A stretch of 61,957 bases of DNA, taken from contig JAITDU010000019.1 in NCBI GenBank assembly GCA_031282405.1, positions 1-61,957 of the forward strand, written 5' to 3'. Within the stretch, counting starts at the first letter, position 1. Every line of letters starts with the position of its first letter. Both the position numbers and the translations under genes were made by a program. Below the pieces are notes generated by a model that was not told the DNA's origin, did no database searches, and worked only from the letters and a program-made list of their open reading frames with translations. Of the stretch, positions 33,241 through 42,061 are shown one piece after another. The stretch is from Coriobacteriales bacterium (GTDB lineage Bacteria > Actinomycetota > Coriobacteriia > Coriobacteriales > UBA8131).

Positions 33241-35262
33241 TCAGCCGCCCGTATCTATGCGCCAACTATCTTCTTTGACCGTGGCCTGCGGCGCATCGGC
33301 ACTACCCGCTAAAGCAGGATCGCCCGACGTGGGATCTGTCTGCCCAGCGTTCTCGTCGGTTCCAGACCCAGACTCACTGGTGTTGGCAAGCCCAGACTCG
33401 TCAGCCCAGTGCGATTGGGGATCAGGTTCAACTACCGGCGTTATCATATAGCGATTGGCCACAAAGGACATAATTATGGAAAAAAACGGTGTGGAGGGAG
33501 CATTGTTATAGTTAGCCGGTCGATCAAATGAGCTGATAAATACTAATTTGCTATTCGAATTATCAATATAGCCGACAAAAGAGGTAATGAACTCACTGGC
33601 AAGATAGCCACCCTGAGGCGACGCTATCTCGGCTGTGCCGGTCTTGCCCACGACGTCAAGCCCCGGTAAATCGGCGGCCTTGCCCGTACCGTCGGTGACC
33701 ACGCCACGCAAAATATCCTCAACAACCCGCGCAGTCACAGGCTCCAGTACCTGGCGCGAATCGAACACTAACTCACTGTCATACTGAGGCCGAGCTATGA
33801 GGAAATGCGGCTGGATGAGCAGACCGTCATTGGCGATGGCTCCATAGAGACCGGCCATCTGCAAAGAGGATACCTGCAAACCCTGGCCAAAAGAGATGTT
33901 TGCGGCCTGCACTGGATTCCAATCCTCCAGCGCGGCCAGCATACCATTGGTCTCGCCCGGATAATCCACATGTGTAAACGCTCCCATGCCAAAACGTTGC
34001 AGGTAGTTGTTGAACAGCTCGTCTCCCACTTTTTGTTGCATTAAAGAAGCGCCGACGTTAGAGGATCGCGCAATTATCTGACTGAGCGTCATCTCCTCAT
34101 CAGAACGCTTAACTGCATCTTTAATAGTATAATCATATATATCTAATTCGGCCGGACAATACAGGCTGTCTTCTGGGGTCATGATGCTGTTTTCCAAAGC
34201 TGTGGCCGCAATGCAGACCTTAAAGGTCGAGCCCGGCTCGTAAGGTGATGTTATCGCCTTGAGCGTTGTGGCACCGGCAGCAACATCCTCGACGCTGACT
34301 TTTTCGCGATCGTAGAGTGGCAGCGAGGCCCCGGCGATAATCTCGCCGGTTGCACCGTCCAGCAAAAGCGCGTTGGCATTCTGGCAGTTGCGCTGGTCGG
34401 CAACGGCTTTGAGGTTGTATTCCAGATACTGTTGCAATTCGATGTCCACAGAGATAATGATGTCCTGGCCGTCGATCGCCAATACCTGCTCCTGTATACC
34501 CCCGATGATCGGCAGAGGATTCTGGCTTTGGTCCATGGCCTTGCCTTTTTGGATGACCATTTTGCCGTCAACCCCACGCAAAATGCTGTCATAGGTCTGT
34601 TCCAGACCACTGATGCCCGCATTCTCATCGTTGACCGCACCGATTATCTGAGCGCCGATGTGCCCATAGGGGTATTCGCGCTTTGTGTCGGGGAGATAAC
34701 CGATACCCGTGAGCGGAGTGACAATCTCGACCGGTACATCGTTTCCGCGGGCTTTGATAGCCTGAACCTCAGCATCGCGGTATTGCTGAGCACTGTCTTT
34801 AAGTTTCTGGGCGGTCTCGGGACTGGCTTTCTTGGCGATATAGACAAACGTTGACTCACGATCGTTCGTGAGCGCTTCAAAATACTGCTGGGCCGTGCCA
34901 CCCAGTACCTCAGAGAGTACCTGGGCCGTCTTTGGAGGATCTACTATCTTTGAAGGGTCAGCGTAGATCGTCGTGGCTTCAACGCTGGCGGCTAACACAC
35001 TGCCATTGCGATCGAAGATGGTACCCCGGCGGGCCTCCAACGTATATTCCAAGGTACGCTTCTCCTGGCCCTCGGCGGCCAGCGCCTGGGCATCGACAAT
35101 GGTCAACATGAGGAGTTTTACAAAGATTATCAGTACGATGATGACAAACAGCGCAACAACCAGACCTTCGCGACTCCCCAACAAACGGTTAAAAACATCA
35201 ACGGTGGCCGTACTGACCTTTGAGTTCTTACCGGGTGTGGCATTCTTGTTGTTTTTTGACAT
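33241..35262 (-). CDS. ftsI: Division-specific class B penicillin-binding protein FtsI
   Basis: The 673-residue protein has a short cytoplasmic start, one membrane helix (about residues 35-58, VVALFVIIVLIIFVKLLML), a pedestal domain beginning LEARRGTIFDRNGSVLA, and a transpeptidase domain with SxxK in EPGSTFKVCIAA near residue 345, SxN in ARSSNVGAS near residue 393 and KTG in VGKTGTAEIA near residue 545. It cross-links septal peptidoglycan with FtsW. The C-terminal 65 residues form an acidic Ser/Asp/Glu/Ala-rich tail (NTSESGSGTDENAGQTDPTS) not usual for the family. It is preceded after 15 bases by the ftsL-like gene, so the two are co-transcribed. Confidence 0.95.
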   Translation of the reverse strand: MSKNNKNATPGKNSKVSTATVDVFNRLLGSREGLVVALFVIIVLIIFVKLLMLTIVDAQALAAEGQEKRTLEYTLEARRGTIFDRNGSVLAASVEATTIYADPSKIVDPPKTAQVLSEVLGGTAQQYFEALTNDRESTFVYIAKKASPETAQKLKDSAQQYRDAEVQAIKARGNDVPVEIVTPLTGIGYLPDTKREYPYGHIGAQIIGAVNDENAGISGLEQTYDSILRGVDGKMVIQKGKAMDQSQNPLPIIGGIQEQVLAIDGQDIIISVDIELQQYLEYNLKAVADQRNCQNANALLLDGATGEIIAGASLPLYDREKVSVEDVAAGATTLKAITSPYEPGSTFKVCIAATALENSIMTPEDSLYCPAELDIYDYTIKDAVKRSDEEMTLSQIIARSSNVGASLMQQKVGDELFNNYLQRFGMGAFTHVDYPGETNGMLAALEDWNPVQAANISFGQGLQVSSLQMAGLYGAIANDGLLIQPHFLIARPQYDSELVFDSRQVLEPVTARVVEDILRGVVTDGTGKAADLPGLDVVGKTGTAEIASPQGGYLASEFITSFVGYIDNSNSKLVFISSFDRPANYNNAPSTPFFSIIMSFVANRYMITPVVEPDPQSHWADESGLANTSESGSGTDENAGQTDPTSGDPALAGSADAPQATVKEDSWRIDTGG

Positions 35263-35277
35263 ACCTGTCCTGCCTGT

Positions 35278-35994
35278 TTAAGAAACGTGGACAGTTGAAC
35301 TGCAGAGAGTCGGGGCACTCTGCAAAGCCGGAATGCTTTGTAAAGCAACAGCGCTTTGTAAGGGCGCAGTGTCCTTTGCTACCGGCACACTCGCAGCTTG
35401 AATGGCAGCCTGGTCGGCTTCCTGGGCGGCCTGTACTGCTTCTGCTTCCTGAGCGGCACGGGTGGCCTCCTGAACAACGCGAGCAGCCTCCTGCTCGGCC
35501 TCAGCCTGAGCAACCGCAGCAGCCATATGATCGCCGGCAGCCTGTGCCAGCAGGCTTTTTACTTCGGGAGAAAAACCCTGACGCGCGGCTAGAGTAGCAA
35601 CTTGATTATCGGGCAGCATCCCCAGTTTAGTGGCGGCATCCTGCACCCGATTGGGATTGGTAGCCACCGAGTGCCTGACCTCAAGCTCAAGACCCATGGA
35701 ACGGGCAGTTGTAATCTCATTGGCGATCTGCTCGCCGTTTAACATCATCTGCACGGTGAGATTTGAAAGGGCAATACGTGCAACACAGACGCTGGCCAGC
35801 ACCGCTATGACCACTGCGGCCATAACGGCCGCCGTCGTTGCCCAAGGCTGGATATCCGGTCTGGTTCGAGCCCCCAGGCCTTTGCCGGGCAGGGCTTTGA
35901 GTTGCGGCGCCGGGCGCGCTTGTGGGGCGACAGCATCTTGTGTTGGCACACGTGCCAACGCATCTCGATTATAAGCTAGGTTTGTTCGTGCCAC
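35278..35994 (-). CDS. ftsL: FtsL-like division protein
   Basis: The 238-residue protein has a cytoplasmic N-terminus, one membrane helix (about residues 52-73, TTAAVMAAVVIAVLASVCVA), and a short helical region followed by NPNRVQDAATKLGMLP, the signature of FtsL-type proteins. FtsL bridges FtsB/FtsQ to FtsW and FtsI. Position between rsmH and ftsI fits. The C-terminal half is an Ala/Glu/Gln-rich heptad-like extension (AVAQAEAEQEAARVVQEATRA) of about 100 residues, far longer than normal FtsL (about 100-130 residues in all), likely a coiled coil outside the membrane. Sequence identity to known FtsL is weak, as is general for this family; context carries the call. Confidence 0.75.
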   Translation of the reverse strand: MARTNLAYNRDALARVPTQDAVAPQARPAPQLKALPGKGLGARTRPDIQPWATTAAVMAAVVIAVLASVCVARIALSNLTVQMMLNGEQIANEITTARSMGLELEVRHSVATNPNRVQDAATKLGMLPDNQVATLAARQGFSPEVKSLLAQAAGDHMAAAVAQAEAEQEAARVVQEATRAAQEAEAVQAAQEADQAAIQAASVPVAKDTAPLQSAVALQSIPALQSAPTLCSSTVHVS

Positions 35995-36099
35995 TGCTCT
36001 GACTACTCCGTTTAAGCTACGTTTACTGTGGTTGCTGCGTGTGCTTACTACTTGTGGTTACTGTTTCCGGTTATCTACTATTCGGTTACTTGCTTTTGG

Positions 36100-37128
36100 C
36101 TACTGCCTGTGGCGCGCCACTCCTGGATCGAGATCCCCTCCGGGGCTGGGATCCTCCTCAGGTGACTTGATCGCCCAGCGCAACTTAGCGCTTTTGCTAC
36201 GCGGGTTGTCCTCTCTCTGTTCGCTGGTAGCGACCAGCGCTCTTTTAGAGATGCGCGAGAATATCGGTTTGATACCACAGGTGCATATGGGTGCCTCGGG
36301 TGGGCAGATACAGCTTTTAGATAACTCGTTGAACAGGTTTTTAACGATCCGATCCTCCAGCGAGTGATAGCTGATGACTACGAGACGCCCTGCGGGATTG
36401 AGCCACCGTACCGCGGCGTTAAGCCCTGCTTCAAGAACATCCAATTCTCGATTGACAGCGATACGCAAGGCCTGGAAGGTGCGTTTGGCAGGATTGCCTC
36501 CGCTGCGTCGATATCGCGCCGGAATCGCCGATTTGACGATCCGCACCAACTCAGATGTAGACGTTATCGGGGCCTGAACGCGCGCCTTGACGATGCGATG
36601 AGCAATCTGGACAGCATGGCGTTCCTCCCCAAAATTACGGAGGATCCAGGCGAGATCGGCTGCGGTTGTGTTGTTGATGATCTCTGCTGCGGTTGTGGTT
36701 TGTGTACCTGGATCCATCCGCATGTCAAGAGGGGCATCACGCGCATAGGAAAAACCCCTGCTGGGTATATCAAGCTGGTGAGAAGAAACTCCCAAATCGA
36801 ACAGAAAGCCATCGATGCCGGGAACGGGGACCTGAATTAAAAGTTCATCGAGATCCGCAAAATTACCTTTGATGATTGCAAGGCGGGCGGGCGATGGGTC
36901 ACTTAGCGCACTTAGTGCAGCTTTCAGGCGCGCGTGCGCAAAGTTTAACGCCTCAACATCCTGGTCGATGCCTATGAGCAGTCCGCCTGGACTGATATCA
37001 GGCGCTATCGTCAGTGCATGTCCGCCGCCGCCTAAGGTACAGTCACAGAATACCTCGCCGCTGGTCATGGCCAGAGCCTCTCTGCTCTGTTCGAGCATCA
37101 CGGGTCTATGCCGATATTCTCCTGTCAA
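36100..37128 (-). CDS. rsmH: 16S rRNA m4C1402 methyltransferase RsmH (MraW)
   Basis: The 342-residue SAM-dependent methyltransferase modifies C1402 of 16S rRNA. It begins EYRHRPVMLEQSREAL, then VFCDCTLGGGGHALTIA (SAM-binding glycine loop) near residue 28, GIDQDVEALNFA near residue 53, FLFDLGVSSHQLDIPSRGFSY near residue 108, and ends with RLVVISYHSLEDRIVKNLF and NPRSKSAKLRWA. It lies 12 bases after mraZ and about 105 bases before the ftsL-like gene. Length is a little above average because of a Pro/Asp-rich tail. Confidence 0.96.
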   Translation of the reverse strand: MTGEYRHRPVMLEQSREALAMTSGEVFCDCTLGGGGHALTIAPDISPGGLLIGIDQDVEALNFAHARLKAALSALSDPSPARLAIIKGNFADLDELLIQVPVPGIDGFLFDLGVSSHQLDIPSRGFSYARDAPLDMRMDPGTQTTTAAEIINNTTAADLAWILRNFGEERHAVQIAHRIVKARVQAPITSTSELVRIVKSAIPARYRRSGGNPAKRTFQALRIAVNRELDVLEAGLNAAVRWLNPAGRLVVISYHSLEDRIVKNLFNELSKSCICPPEAPICTCGIKPIFSRISKRALVATSEQREDNPRSKSAKLRWAIKSPEEDPSPGGDLDPGVARHRQ

Positions 37129-37140
37129 GTAGCTGCCTTA

Positions 37141-37581
37141 TCACACAGGCTTGTCGTACACAGATGCCTGTGCCCGACGCTGCCGGTTGGCCTCCCAGAT
37201 CTGGGCACTGCGCAACACCAGATGATCTTTAGCGCCGGAGATGACAACTTCCTTGTCAATACCAGCATATTCGCGCAGATGTGCGGCTATGGCAATCCGA
37301 CCAATACCATCTACATGAACGTCCTCGGAATTTTCGTAGTATTCCTCGGTAATGTCGTCCAGCGCCTGATTATTGGCCGCGTAGCCACCTTTGGACTCCA
37401 TGACGCTGTCGAGCCAGGTATCGAAGCCCTCCTCGGTATAGAGCACGAGCGCCGGGAATTCTGCGTTAGGGGATTTTGCAAGAACAAGTTCTTCAGGAAG
37501 CAATTTGCGGTATTTGGCGGGAAGCGATATCCGGCCCTTGCTGTCTATAGTGCCTTGAGCTCTGCCTTTGAGTCCGGACAT
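37141..37581 (-). CDS. mraZ: Transcriptional regulator MraZ
   Basis: The 146-residue protein has two AbrB-like MraZ domains, recognisable in the first (GTIDSKGRISLPAKYRKLLPEE) and the second (VDGIGRIAIAAHLREYAGI), each with the DxxGR motif. MraZ forms a ring and binds repeated TGGGN boxes in its own promoter, repressing the dcw operon. Two such boxes with the standard 5-base spacing overlap the -10 element upstream (37628-37642). It is the first gene of the leftward division cluster. AGGTGAGGC precedes the ATG. Confidence 0.95.
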   Translation of the reverse strand: MSGLKGRAQGTIDSKGRISLPAKYRKLLPEELVLAKSPNAEFPALVLYTEEGFDTWLDSVMESKGGYAANNQALDDITEEYYENSEDVHVDGIGRIAIAAHLREYAGIDKEVVISGAKDHLVLRSAQIWEANRQRRAQASVYDKPV

Positions 37582-37627
37582 GCCTCACCTCCCTGGTGTG
37601 TTTATTACTTCCTGAAGAACGTGCGTT

Positions 37628-37660
37628 GCCCATTTTATCCCACAACTTAACAATTTACAA
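37628..37660 (-). promoter_or_regulatory. mraZ promoter with MraZ boxes
   Basis: On the minus strand TTGTAA (37660-37655), 17 bases, then TAAAAT (37637-37632) form a sigma70-like promoter. TGGGA (37642-37638) and TGGGC (37632-37628), separated by exactly 5 bases, are the repeat boxes known to bind MraZ, and they overlap the -10. This fits autorepression of the mraZ-rsmH-ftsL-ftsI-murF-mraY operon. Confidence 0.75.
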
Positions 37661-38084
37661 CACAATATTACATATTTTTGATTTTTTTGTCGATTTTAGG
37701 GGGGAGAATGACCGTAAACGAGCGATCGAGGGTCGATCGAGGGTACAAGAATCGAGGGATGAGCACCACATTCGGGAGAAAACGCCGGCGAACGGATGTG
37801 AATAGGTGTTGGCGAGCGAGTGTTGGCGAACAGACGTAGGGTTCGCCGAACGCGCGCCGAGAAAGACCGGCGCTGTTGACAATCATACCGTCCCTTTGCC
37901 CTGGAGGGGCTGGGCTCGGGTCATATTGTCTGCCAACAATCGCTTTTTGCACATAGTAGGTGCCGCCCCCACAATGAAAGTTTATGTGAGTACTGCCCGG
38001 CGTGGTATTGACGAAGCTCACCGGTATCCGGAGCATGGGCCTGTATGTGAGTACTGCCCGGCGTGGTACTGACGAAGCAGCGTC
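37661..38084. repeat. Intergenic region with a 35-base direct repeat
   Basis: No gene is seen here. Three copies of ATCGAGGG lie near 37720-37760. A 35-base unit containing GTGAGTACTGCCCGGCGTGG occurs at 37983-38017 and again at 38044-38078, differing at one position, with a 61-base period; the second copy ends six bases before the mogA stop. Its role is unknown; the 61-base period equals that of the CRISPR array but the sequence is unrelated. Confidence 0.6.
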
Positions 38085-38549
38085 CTAATGGCCGGCGCCG
38101 GCGCTCATCTGTACCGCGTGCTCAAACTGATCGTAGATAGCATCAAAGCACTCCGTGGCCGCTTTTAAGCTGCCGGGCAGATTGATAACAAGGGTGCGGC
38201 CGCGCTGCATGCATACAGCCCGCGAGAGCATGGCCCGGCGCGTTTTCGTCATCGAAGCAGCGCGCATGGCCTCGGCGATACCCGGCACCATGCGCTCACA
38301 GACATCAGCCGTCGCCTCGGGAGTAACGTCGGCCAAAGACAGGCCGCTGCCACCACAGGTCAAAACGATGTCGCAATCTGCAGCAGCGGCGACGATGGCC
38401 CGAGCTATCAGTTCACGCTGGTCTTTGACCACCACATGGCTTACCACCTGCCAACCCTGGGCGCCTATCCGTTGAGCAAGCTCGGTGCCGGCACTGTCCT
38501 CAGCCAGGGTACGTGTGCTGGAGGCCGTGATTATCGCGAGTCTGAGCAT
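38085..38549 (-). CDS. mogA: Molybdopterin adenylyltransferase family protein (MogA/MoaB)
   Basis: The 154-residue protein matches the MogA/MoaB family, which activates molybdopterin by adenylylation before metal insertion. It reads LAIITASSTRTLAEDSAGTELAQRI at the start, then DIVLTCGGSGLSLADVTPEAT near residue 67 (the substrate loop, GGSG in place of the common GGTG), and RGRTLVINLPGSLKAATECFDAI near the end. Start ATG 38549 was chosen because GGGGAG precedes it; the longer frame adds 12 residues with no site. It is the last gene of the leftward moeA-moaA-moaC-mogA group. MogA and MoaB cannot be separated by eye. Confidence 0.9.
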   Translation of the reverse strand: MLRLAIITASSTRTLAEDSAGTELAQRIGAQGWQVVSHVVVKDQRELIARAIVAAAADCDIVLTCGGSGLSLADVTPEATADVCERMVPGIAEAMRAASMTKTRRAMLSRAVCMQRGRTLVINLPGSLKAATECFDAIYDQFEHAVQMSAGAGH

Positions 38550-38634
38550 GGTGTTTCTCCCCTTTTCGTCTGTGATTGCAAGCAACAGGTGCGGTCCTGG
38601 GAGCGGACAATTCCTGTTCTAGTTTACTATTATA

Positions 38635-39216
38635 TTAGCTTACTATTACATTGGAGCCCGATGAGCCCACCGCACTGTTTGCGTGCTCAGTGCCTTTAGT
38701 GCTATTCTCACTGACCTCGATGCCGTCGCGTATCCAAAGGCCAGACTTACCGCCTTCCTTTTTGAGCAGCATGATCTCGTCGATCTCCATGCTTCGATCT
38801 ATGGCCTTGCACATATCGTAGATGGTCAGGCAGGCCACACTGACCGCCGTCAGGGCCTCCATCTCGATGCCGGTTTGCCCTGTCACACCCAGCGTGGCTT
38901 CCACGTAGATGCCGACTTTGCCATCGCTGCGCTGACCTGTGTCGACAGGGCTGAGTTCCACCGCGCTGTTCGTGATGTTAAGCGGGTGGCACAGGGGGAT
39001 AAGATCAGAAGTGCGCTTGGACGCCATAATGCCGGCTATGCGCGCTGTGGCCAAAACGTCGCCTTTGGCGGTTGTGCCCTCGACTATGCGAGTCAGGGTG
39101 TCTGGCTGCATGGATATAAAGCCGCTGGCTCGGGCATGGCGCCTGGTGCTGTCCTTGGCGCCGACGTCAACCATCCGTGCCTGACCCTTGCTGTCGATAT
39201 GGGTAAGTTCTGACAT
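38635..39216 (-). CDS. moaC: Cyclic pyranopterin monophosphate synthase MoaC
   Basis: The 193-residue protein carries the MoaC core: [45 protein letters not shown] near residue 65, [29 protein letters not shown] near residue 113 and [10 protein letters not shown]. MoaC converts the MoaA product to cyclic pyranopterin monophosphate. Start ATG 39216 follows AAAGGAGAAACG; the longer frame is rejected. A Ser/Gly/Asn-rich tail of about 30 residues follows the conserved end. Confidence 0.96.
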   Translation of the reverse strand: MSELTHIDSKGQARMVDVGAKDSTRRHARASGFISMQPDTLTRIVEGTTAKGDVLATARIAGIMASKRTSDLIPLCHPLNITNSAVELSPVDTGQRSDGKVGIYVEATLGVTGQTGIEMEALTAVSVACLTIYDMCKAIDRSMEIDEIMLLKKEGGKSGLWIRDGIEVSENSTKGTEHANSAVGSSGSNVIVS

Positions 39217-39250
39217 CGTTTCTCCTTTGGTACAAACGTAGATTCCGTGG

Positions 39251-39290
39251 GCGCTCACGAACATTTACGGGTGCTCACGAACACTTACGG
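39251..39290. repeat. 20-base tandem repeat between moaA and moaC
   Basis: Two 20-base units (39251-39270 and 39271-39290) share TGCTCACGAACA-TTACGG-type sequence with two differences, and a degraded third may follow. They lie in the leader of moaC. Confidence 0.65.
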
Positions 39291-39331
39291 ACGCTTATAG
39301 GCATCACGAACACATGAGGATATGCAAAGCA

Positions 39332-40342
39332 CTAGCCACCTATCTGATGCATCAGCCGCTCGGTGCCGACCCGGTTATGGTGCGAGGACGGCTTGGAGCC
39401 CAGAGCATCGAGCAAGACGGCGCGCACATCTTCGTCAGTGCCCTCACGCAGCGCGGCTTTGGCATCGAACTTAAGGTCGCTGAACAGGCAGGGCAACAGC
39501 TCGCCCTCGGCGGTCAGACGCAGACGGTTACACTGTCCGCAAAAATGTCGACTCAAAGCAGAGATGAAGCCAAGCGTGCCCTGGGCACCCTCAAGGTGAT
39601 AATAACGGGCCGGACCCCAGCCGTCAGGCGCTTCGCTGGGCTTGGAGAGAGCCGTGAGCTGTCCCAAACCGGCGGCGGCAGCGCTTTGACTGATAAGATC
39701 AATCAGTTCCTCGTTAGGTATCGTGTCTGCGGCAGTCCAACCCAGACCCGCGCCGCCGCAGGATTCTCCCACAGGCATATACTCGATAAAGCGCACGTGC
39801 AGGGGCCGGTCCATCGACATACGGGCAAAGGCTAAAAGGTCCTGGTGTAAGCTGCGTACGACCACAACGTTAATCTTAACGGGCTTAAAGCCCGTGGCCA
39901 GAGCTGTATCTATGCCTTTGAACGCATCGTCGATGGTGCCCCATCGAGTGATGTAGCGGTACTGTTCGGGATCTAACGTGTCCAGGGAAATGTTTACACG
40001 GCTTAACCCGGCTTGGCGCAAAGAATCAGCCATTTTAGGAAGCAGTATGCCGTTTGTGGTCATGGCCACCGATTCAATGCCGGGCGTACGTACCGCTGAG
40101 CGCACCAAATCGTCAATACCTCTGCGCACCAAAGGCTCGCCACCGGTCAGTCGGATGCGCTTGATACCCTCGGTAGCCGCCACCGCAATGAAACGGGCTA
40201 TCTCCTCTAACGTAAGCATGGCCTCATGCGGGCGCCAGGCCACGCCCTCCTCCGGCATACAGTACAGACAGCGCAAATTGCAGCGGTCAGTCACCGACAC
40301 CCGCAAGTAGTCTATGTGGCGACCATGTTGGTCAAAGGCCAT
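39332..40342 (-). CDS. moaA: GTP 3',8-cyclase MoaA (radical SAM)
   Basis: The 336-residue radical SAM enzyme performs the first step of molybdenum cofactor synthesis. It has the N-terminal cluster motif RCNLRCLYCMPEEG near residue 20, RLTGGEPLVRRGIDDLV near residue 63, and the C-terminal cluster cysteines in ALSRHFCGQCNRLRLTAEGELLPCLF near residue 265. All six cluster cysteines are present. The expected C-terminal GG pair is nearly the last two residues (MHQIGG), as needed for activity. Start ATG 40342. It is followed by moaC and preceded by moeA with about 110 bases between. Confidence 0.97.
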   Translation of the reverse strand: MAFDQHGRHIDYLRVSVTDRCNLRCLYCMPEEGVAWRPHEAMLTLEEIARFIAVAATEGIKRIRLTGGEPLVRRGIDDLVRSAVRTPGIESVAMTTNGILLPKMADSLRQAGLSRVNISLDTLDPEQYRYITRWGTIDDAFKGIDTALATGFKPVKINVVVVRSLHQDLLAFARMSMDRPLHVRFIEYMPVGESCGGAGLGWTAADTIPNEELIDLISQSAAAAGLGQLTALSKPSEAPDGWGPARYYHLEGAQGTLGFISALSRHFCGQCNRLRLTAEGELLPCLFSDLKFDAKAALREGTDEDVRAVLLDALGSKPSSHHNRVGTERLMHQIGG

Positions 40343-40452
40343 ATCTACTCCGTCGTATCCCGTCGTATCTGCTGTGCACTATCGGCTCTACTCTGTCCAC
40401 ATTATCATATCAGTTCTTAGCCGATTACCTCATGCGCCCAAGCAAGGCACCC

Positions 40453-41781
40453 TCAGAGCGTACCTTCAGGAACATCCAGACGCATACAGGCCACCATCTC
40501 ACCCCGAGACAAAGTCATCGTGCCCTCGGGTAACACCACAAGACAATTCGAACGATGCATGACCAAAAACGAAGCCGAGGACTGGTTTTTCTCCGGCGTT
40601 ACCGTATATTCGCCACTCGTCATATCGCGCGCCAGACACGCGCGTACATACAGCCGACGAGCGTCGCGCTTGTTAAACTCCTGTGTCAGACGCGCTGTAG
40701 TCACCGAACGCCTGATTTTAGTAAAGCCCTGCATCTTCAGCAGTGCCGGACGAATCAACACCTCAAACCCCACGAGAGCGGCGGCCGGATTACCCGGAAG
40801 ACCAAAGACCACAGTCCCGTCGATCTCGCCTAAGGTCTGGGCCTTGCCCGGACGCATACGCACCTTATTGAAGTGCAGTTGCCCCAGCTCGCGTACAACC
40901 TGAGACGTATAGTCAAAATCTCCCTCGGCAGCACCGCCACTGAGGATAATAAAATCGTGGCCCACGGCTGCTTTAAGCGCCTCAATCACAGCTGCTTTGG
41001 TGTCACGTACCTCGCCAAAGACAGTGGGAGTGCCCCCCGCCTGCCGGACTGCGGCAGCCAAAGAATAACAATTGGAATCGCGAATCTGCCCCGGCTGCGG
41101 CACAACATCCGGACTTACGAGTTCATCGCCCGTGGCAAGGATAGCCACCTCGGGTCGACGATGCACCAACACCGCCGTAGTGCCCGTAGAAGCTAACAGG
41201 CCCACCCCTGCCGGAGTAAGGACAGAGCCCTTGGGGAGAATGACCTCGCCGGCGCGGACCTCCTCGCCATGCAAGCGTACATTTGCCCCCGGTTTGGGCG
41301 CTGCAAAGAACCTGACGTGATGCGCGTTTGCCTGGACAGGGCTTTCCCGGGCAGTATCGGCTACGCATAGCTCGGTATCTTCAACCTTGACTACCGTGTC
41401 TGCCCCACGCGGCACAGGAGCGCCGGTCATGATCCGCAGAGCTTGGCCCACTTCAAGGCTGCCCTCGTATACCTGGCCGGCACCTATCAGACCAACCACT
41501 TCCAAAATACACGGGTTTTCCGGGTTAGCACTGGTCAAATCGCTGGCACGAACGGCATAGCCATCCATGGCCGAGTTGTCAAAAGGAGCGATGTCGATGT
41601 CACTGGAGACATCAACAGCTACTACCCTGCCCAGAGCGTCTATCATGGCTACCTGCTCTGCCGGTAGGGGCTCGACCAGGCTCAAAGTCTGCTCCAGGGC
41701 CGACTCAACACTGATCATCAACTCGTCATCGTGTTTGTACTGATCAGTCCTTAGCCCATAGAGCTTTTGCGTATCGTCCAT
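40453..41781 (-). CDS. moeA: Molybdopterin molybdotransferase MoeA
   Basis: The 442-residue protein inserts molybdate into adenylylated molybdopterin. Family features are APFDNSAMDGYAVRA near residue 65, GAPVPRGADTVVKVEDTEL near residue 115, VAILATGDELVSPD near residue 207, IILSGGAAEGDFDYTSQV near residue 275 (usual form GGxSxGxxD), and FGLPGNPAAALVGFEVLIRP near residue 323. It heads the leftward molybdenum cofactor group. Molybdoenzyme substrates of this pathway are not in the window. The N-terminus is about 20 residues longer than usual. Confidence 0.95.
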   Translation of the reverse strand: MDDTQKLYGLRTDQYKHDDELMISVESALEQTLSLVEPLPAEQVAMIDALGRVVAVDVSSDIDIAPFDNSAMDGYAVRASDLTSANPENPCILEVVGLIGAGQVYEGSLEVGQALRIMTGAPVPRGADTVVKVEDTELCVADTARESPVQANAHHVRFFAAPKPGANVRLHGEEVRAGEVILPKGSVLTPAGVGLLASTGTTAVLVHRRPEVAILATGDELVSPDVVPQPGQIRDSNCYSLAAAVRQAGGTPTVFGEVRDTKAAVIEALKAAVGHDFIILSGGAAEGDFDYTSQVVRELGQLHFNKVRMRPGKAQTLGEIDGTVVFGLPGNPAAALVGFEVLIRPALLKMQGFTKIRRSVTTARLTQEFNKRDARRLYVRACLARDMTSGEYTVTPEKNQSSASFLVMHRSNCLVVLPEGTMTLSRGEMVACMRLDVPEGTL

Positions 41782-42005
41782 GTTCTCGCTTTCTACAGAG
41801 GAGAGGTAACAACATACGGCTGCGCAGATGGCGATTTTGTGCGTAACCTTCTGCGACGTGGAACAGCCGCCCGAGTAGCGGCGAGAGTCGCACGATGCAA
41901 TTATCCTTTATTGCAAAGATGTTTAGCAAGCATACATCTGCGTGCGCCCCTTACCAGACGGCAACGGTCGGCAAAAAACTACGTTTCTCGGCAAAACCGC
42001 GTTTC

Positions 42006-42035
42006 TCGACAGAAATCTCGTATGACTGGTATAAT
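42006..42035 (+). promoter_or_regulatory. Strong promoter of the surface protein gene
   Basis: TCGACA (42006-42011), 18 bases, then a perfect TATAAT (42030-42035) with an upstream TGG giving an extended -10. Transcription would start near 42042, about 20 bases before the ATG. Upstream, two copies of GTTTCTCG spaced 18 bases apart (near 41983 and 42001) could bind a regulator. Confidence 0.75.
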
Positions 42036-42061
42036 TAAAAAAACATGGGAGAGGACAGGAG

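Noticed and set aside
37983-38078. Second CRISPR-like array because of the 61-base period
   Set aside because: Only two copies, unrelated sequence, no palindromic repeat core and no adjacent cas genes.
41782-42061. Molybdenum cofactor riboswitch upstream of moeA
   Set aside because: The 280-base region was inspected but the conserved elements of that riboswitch could not be recognised.
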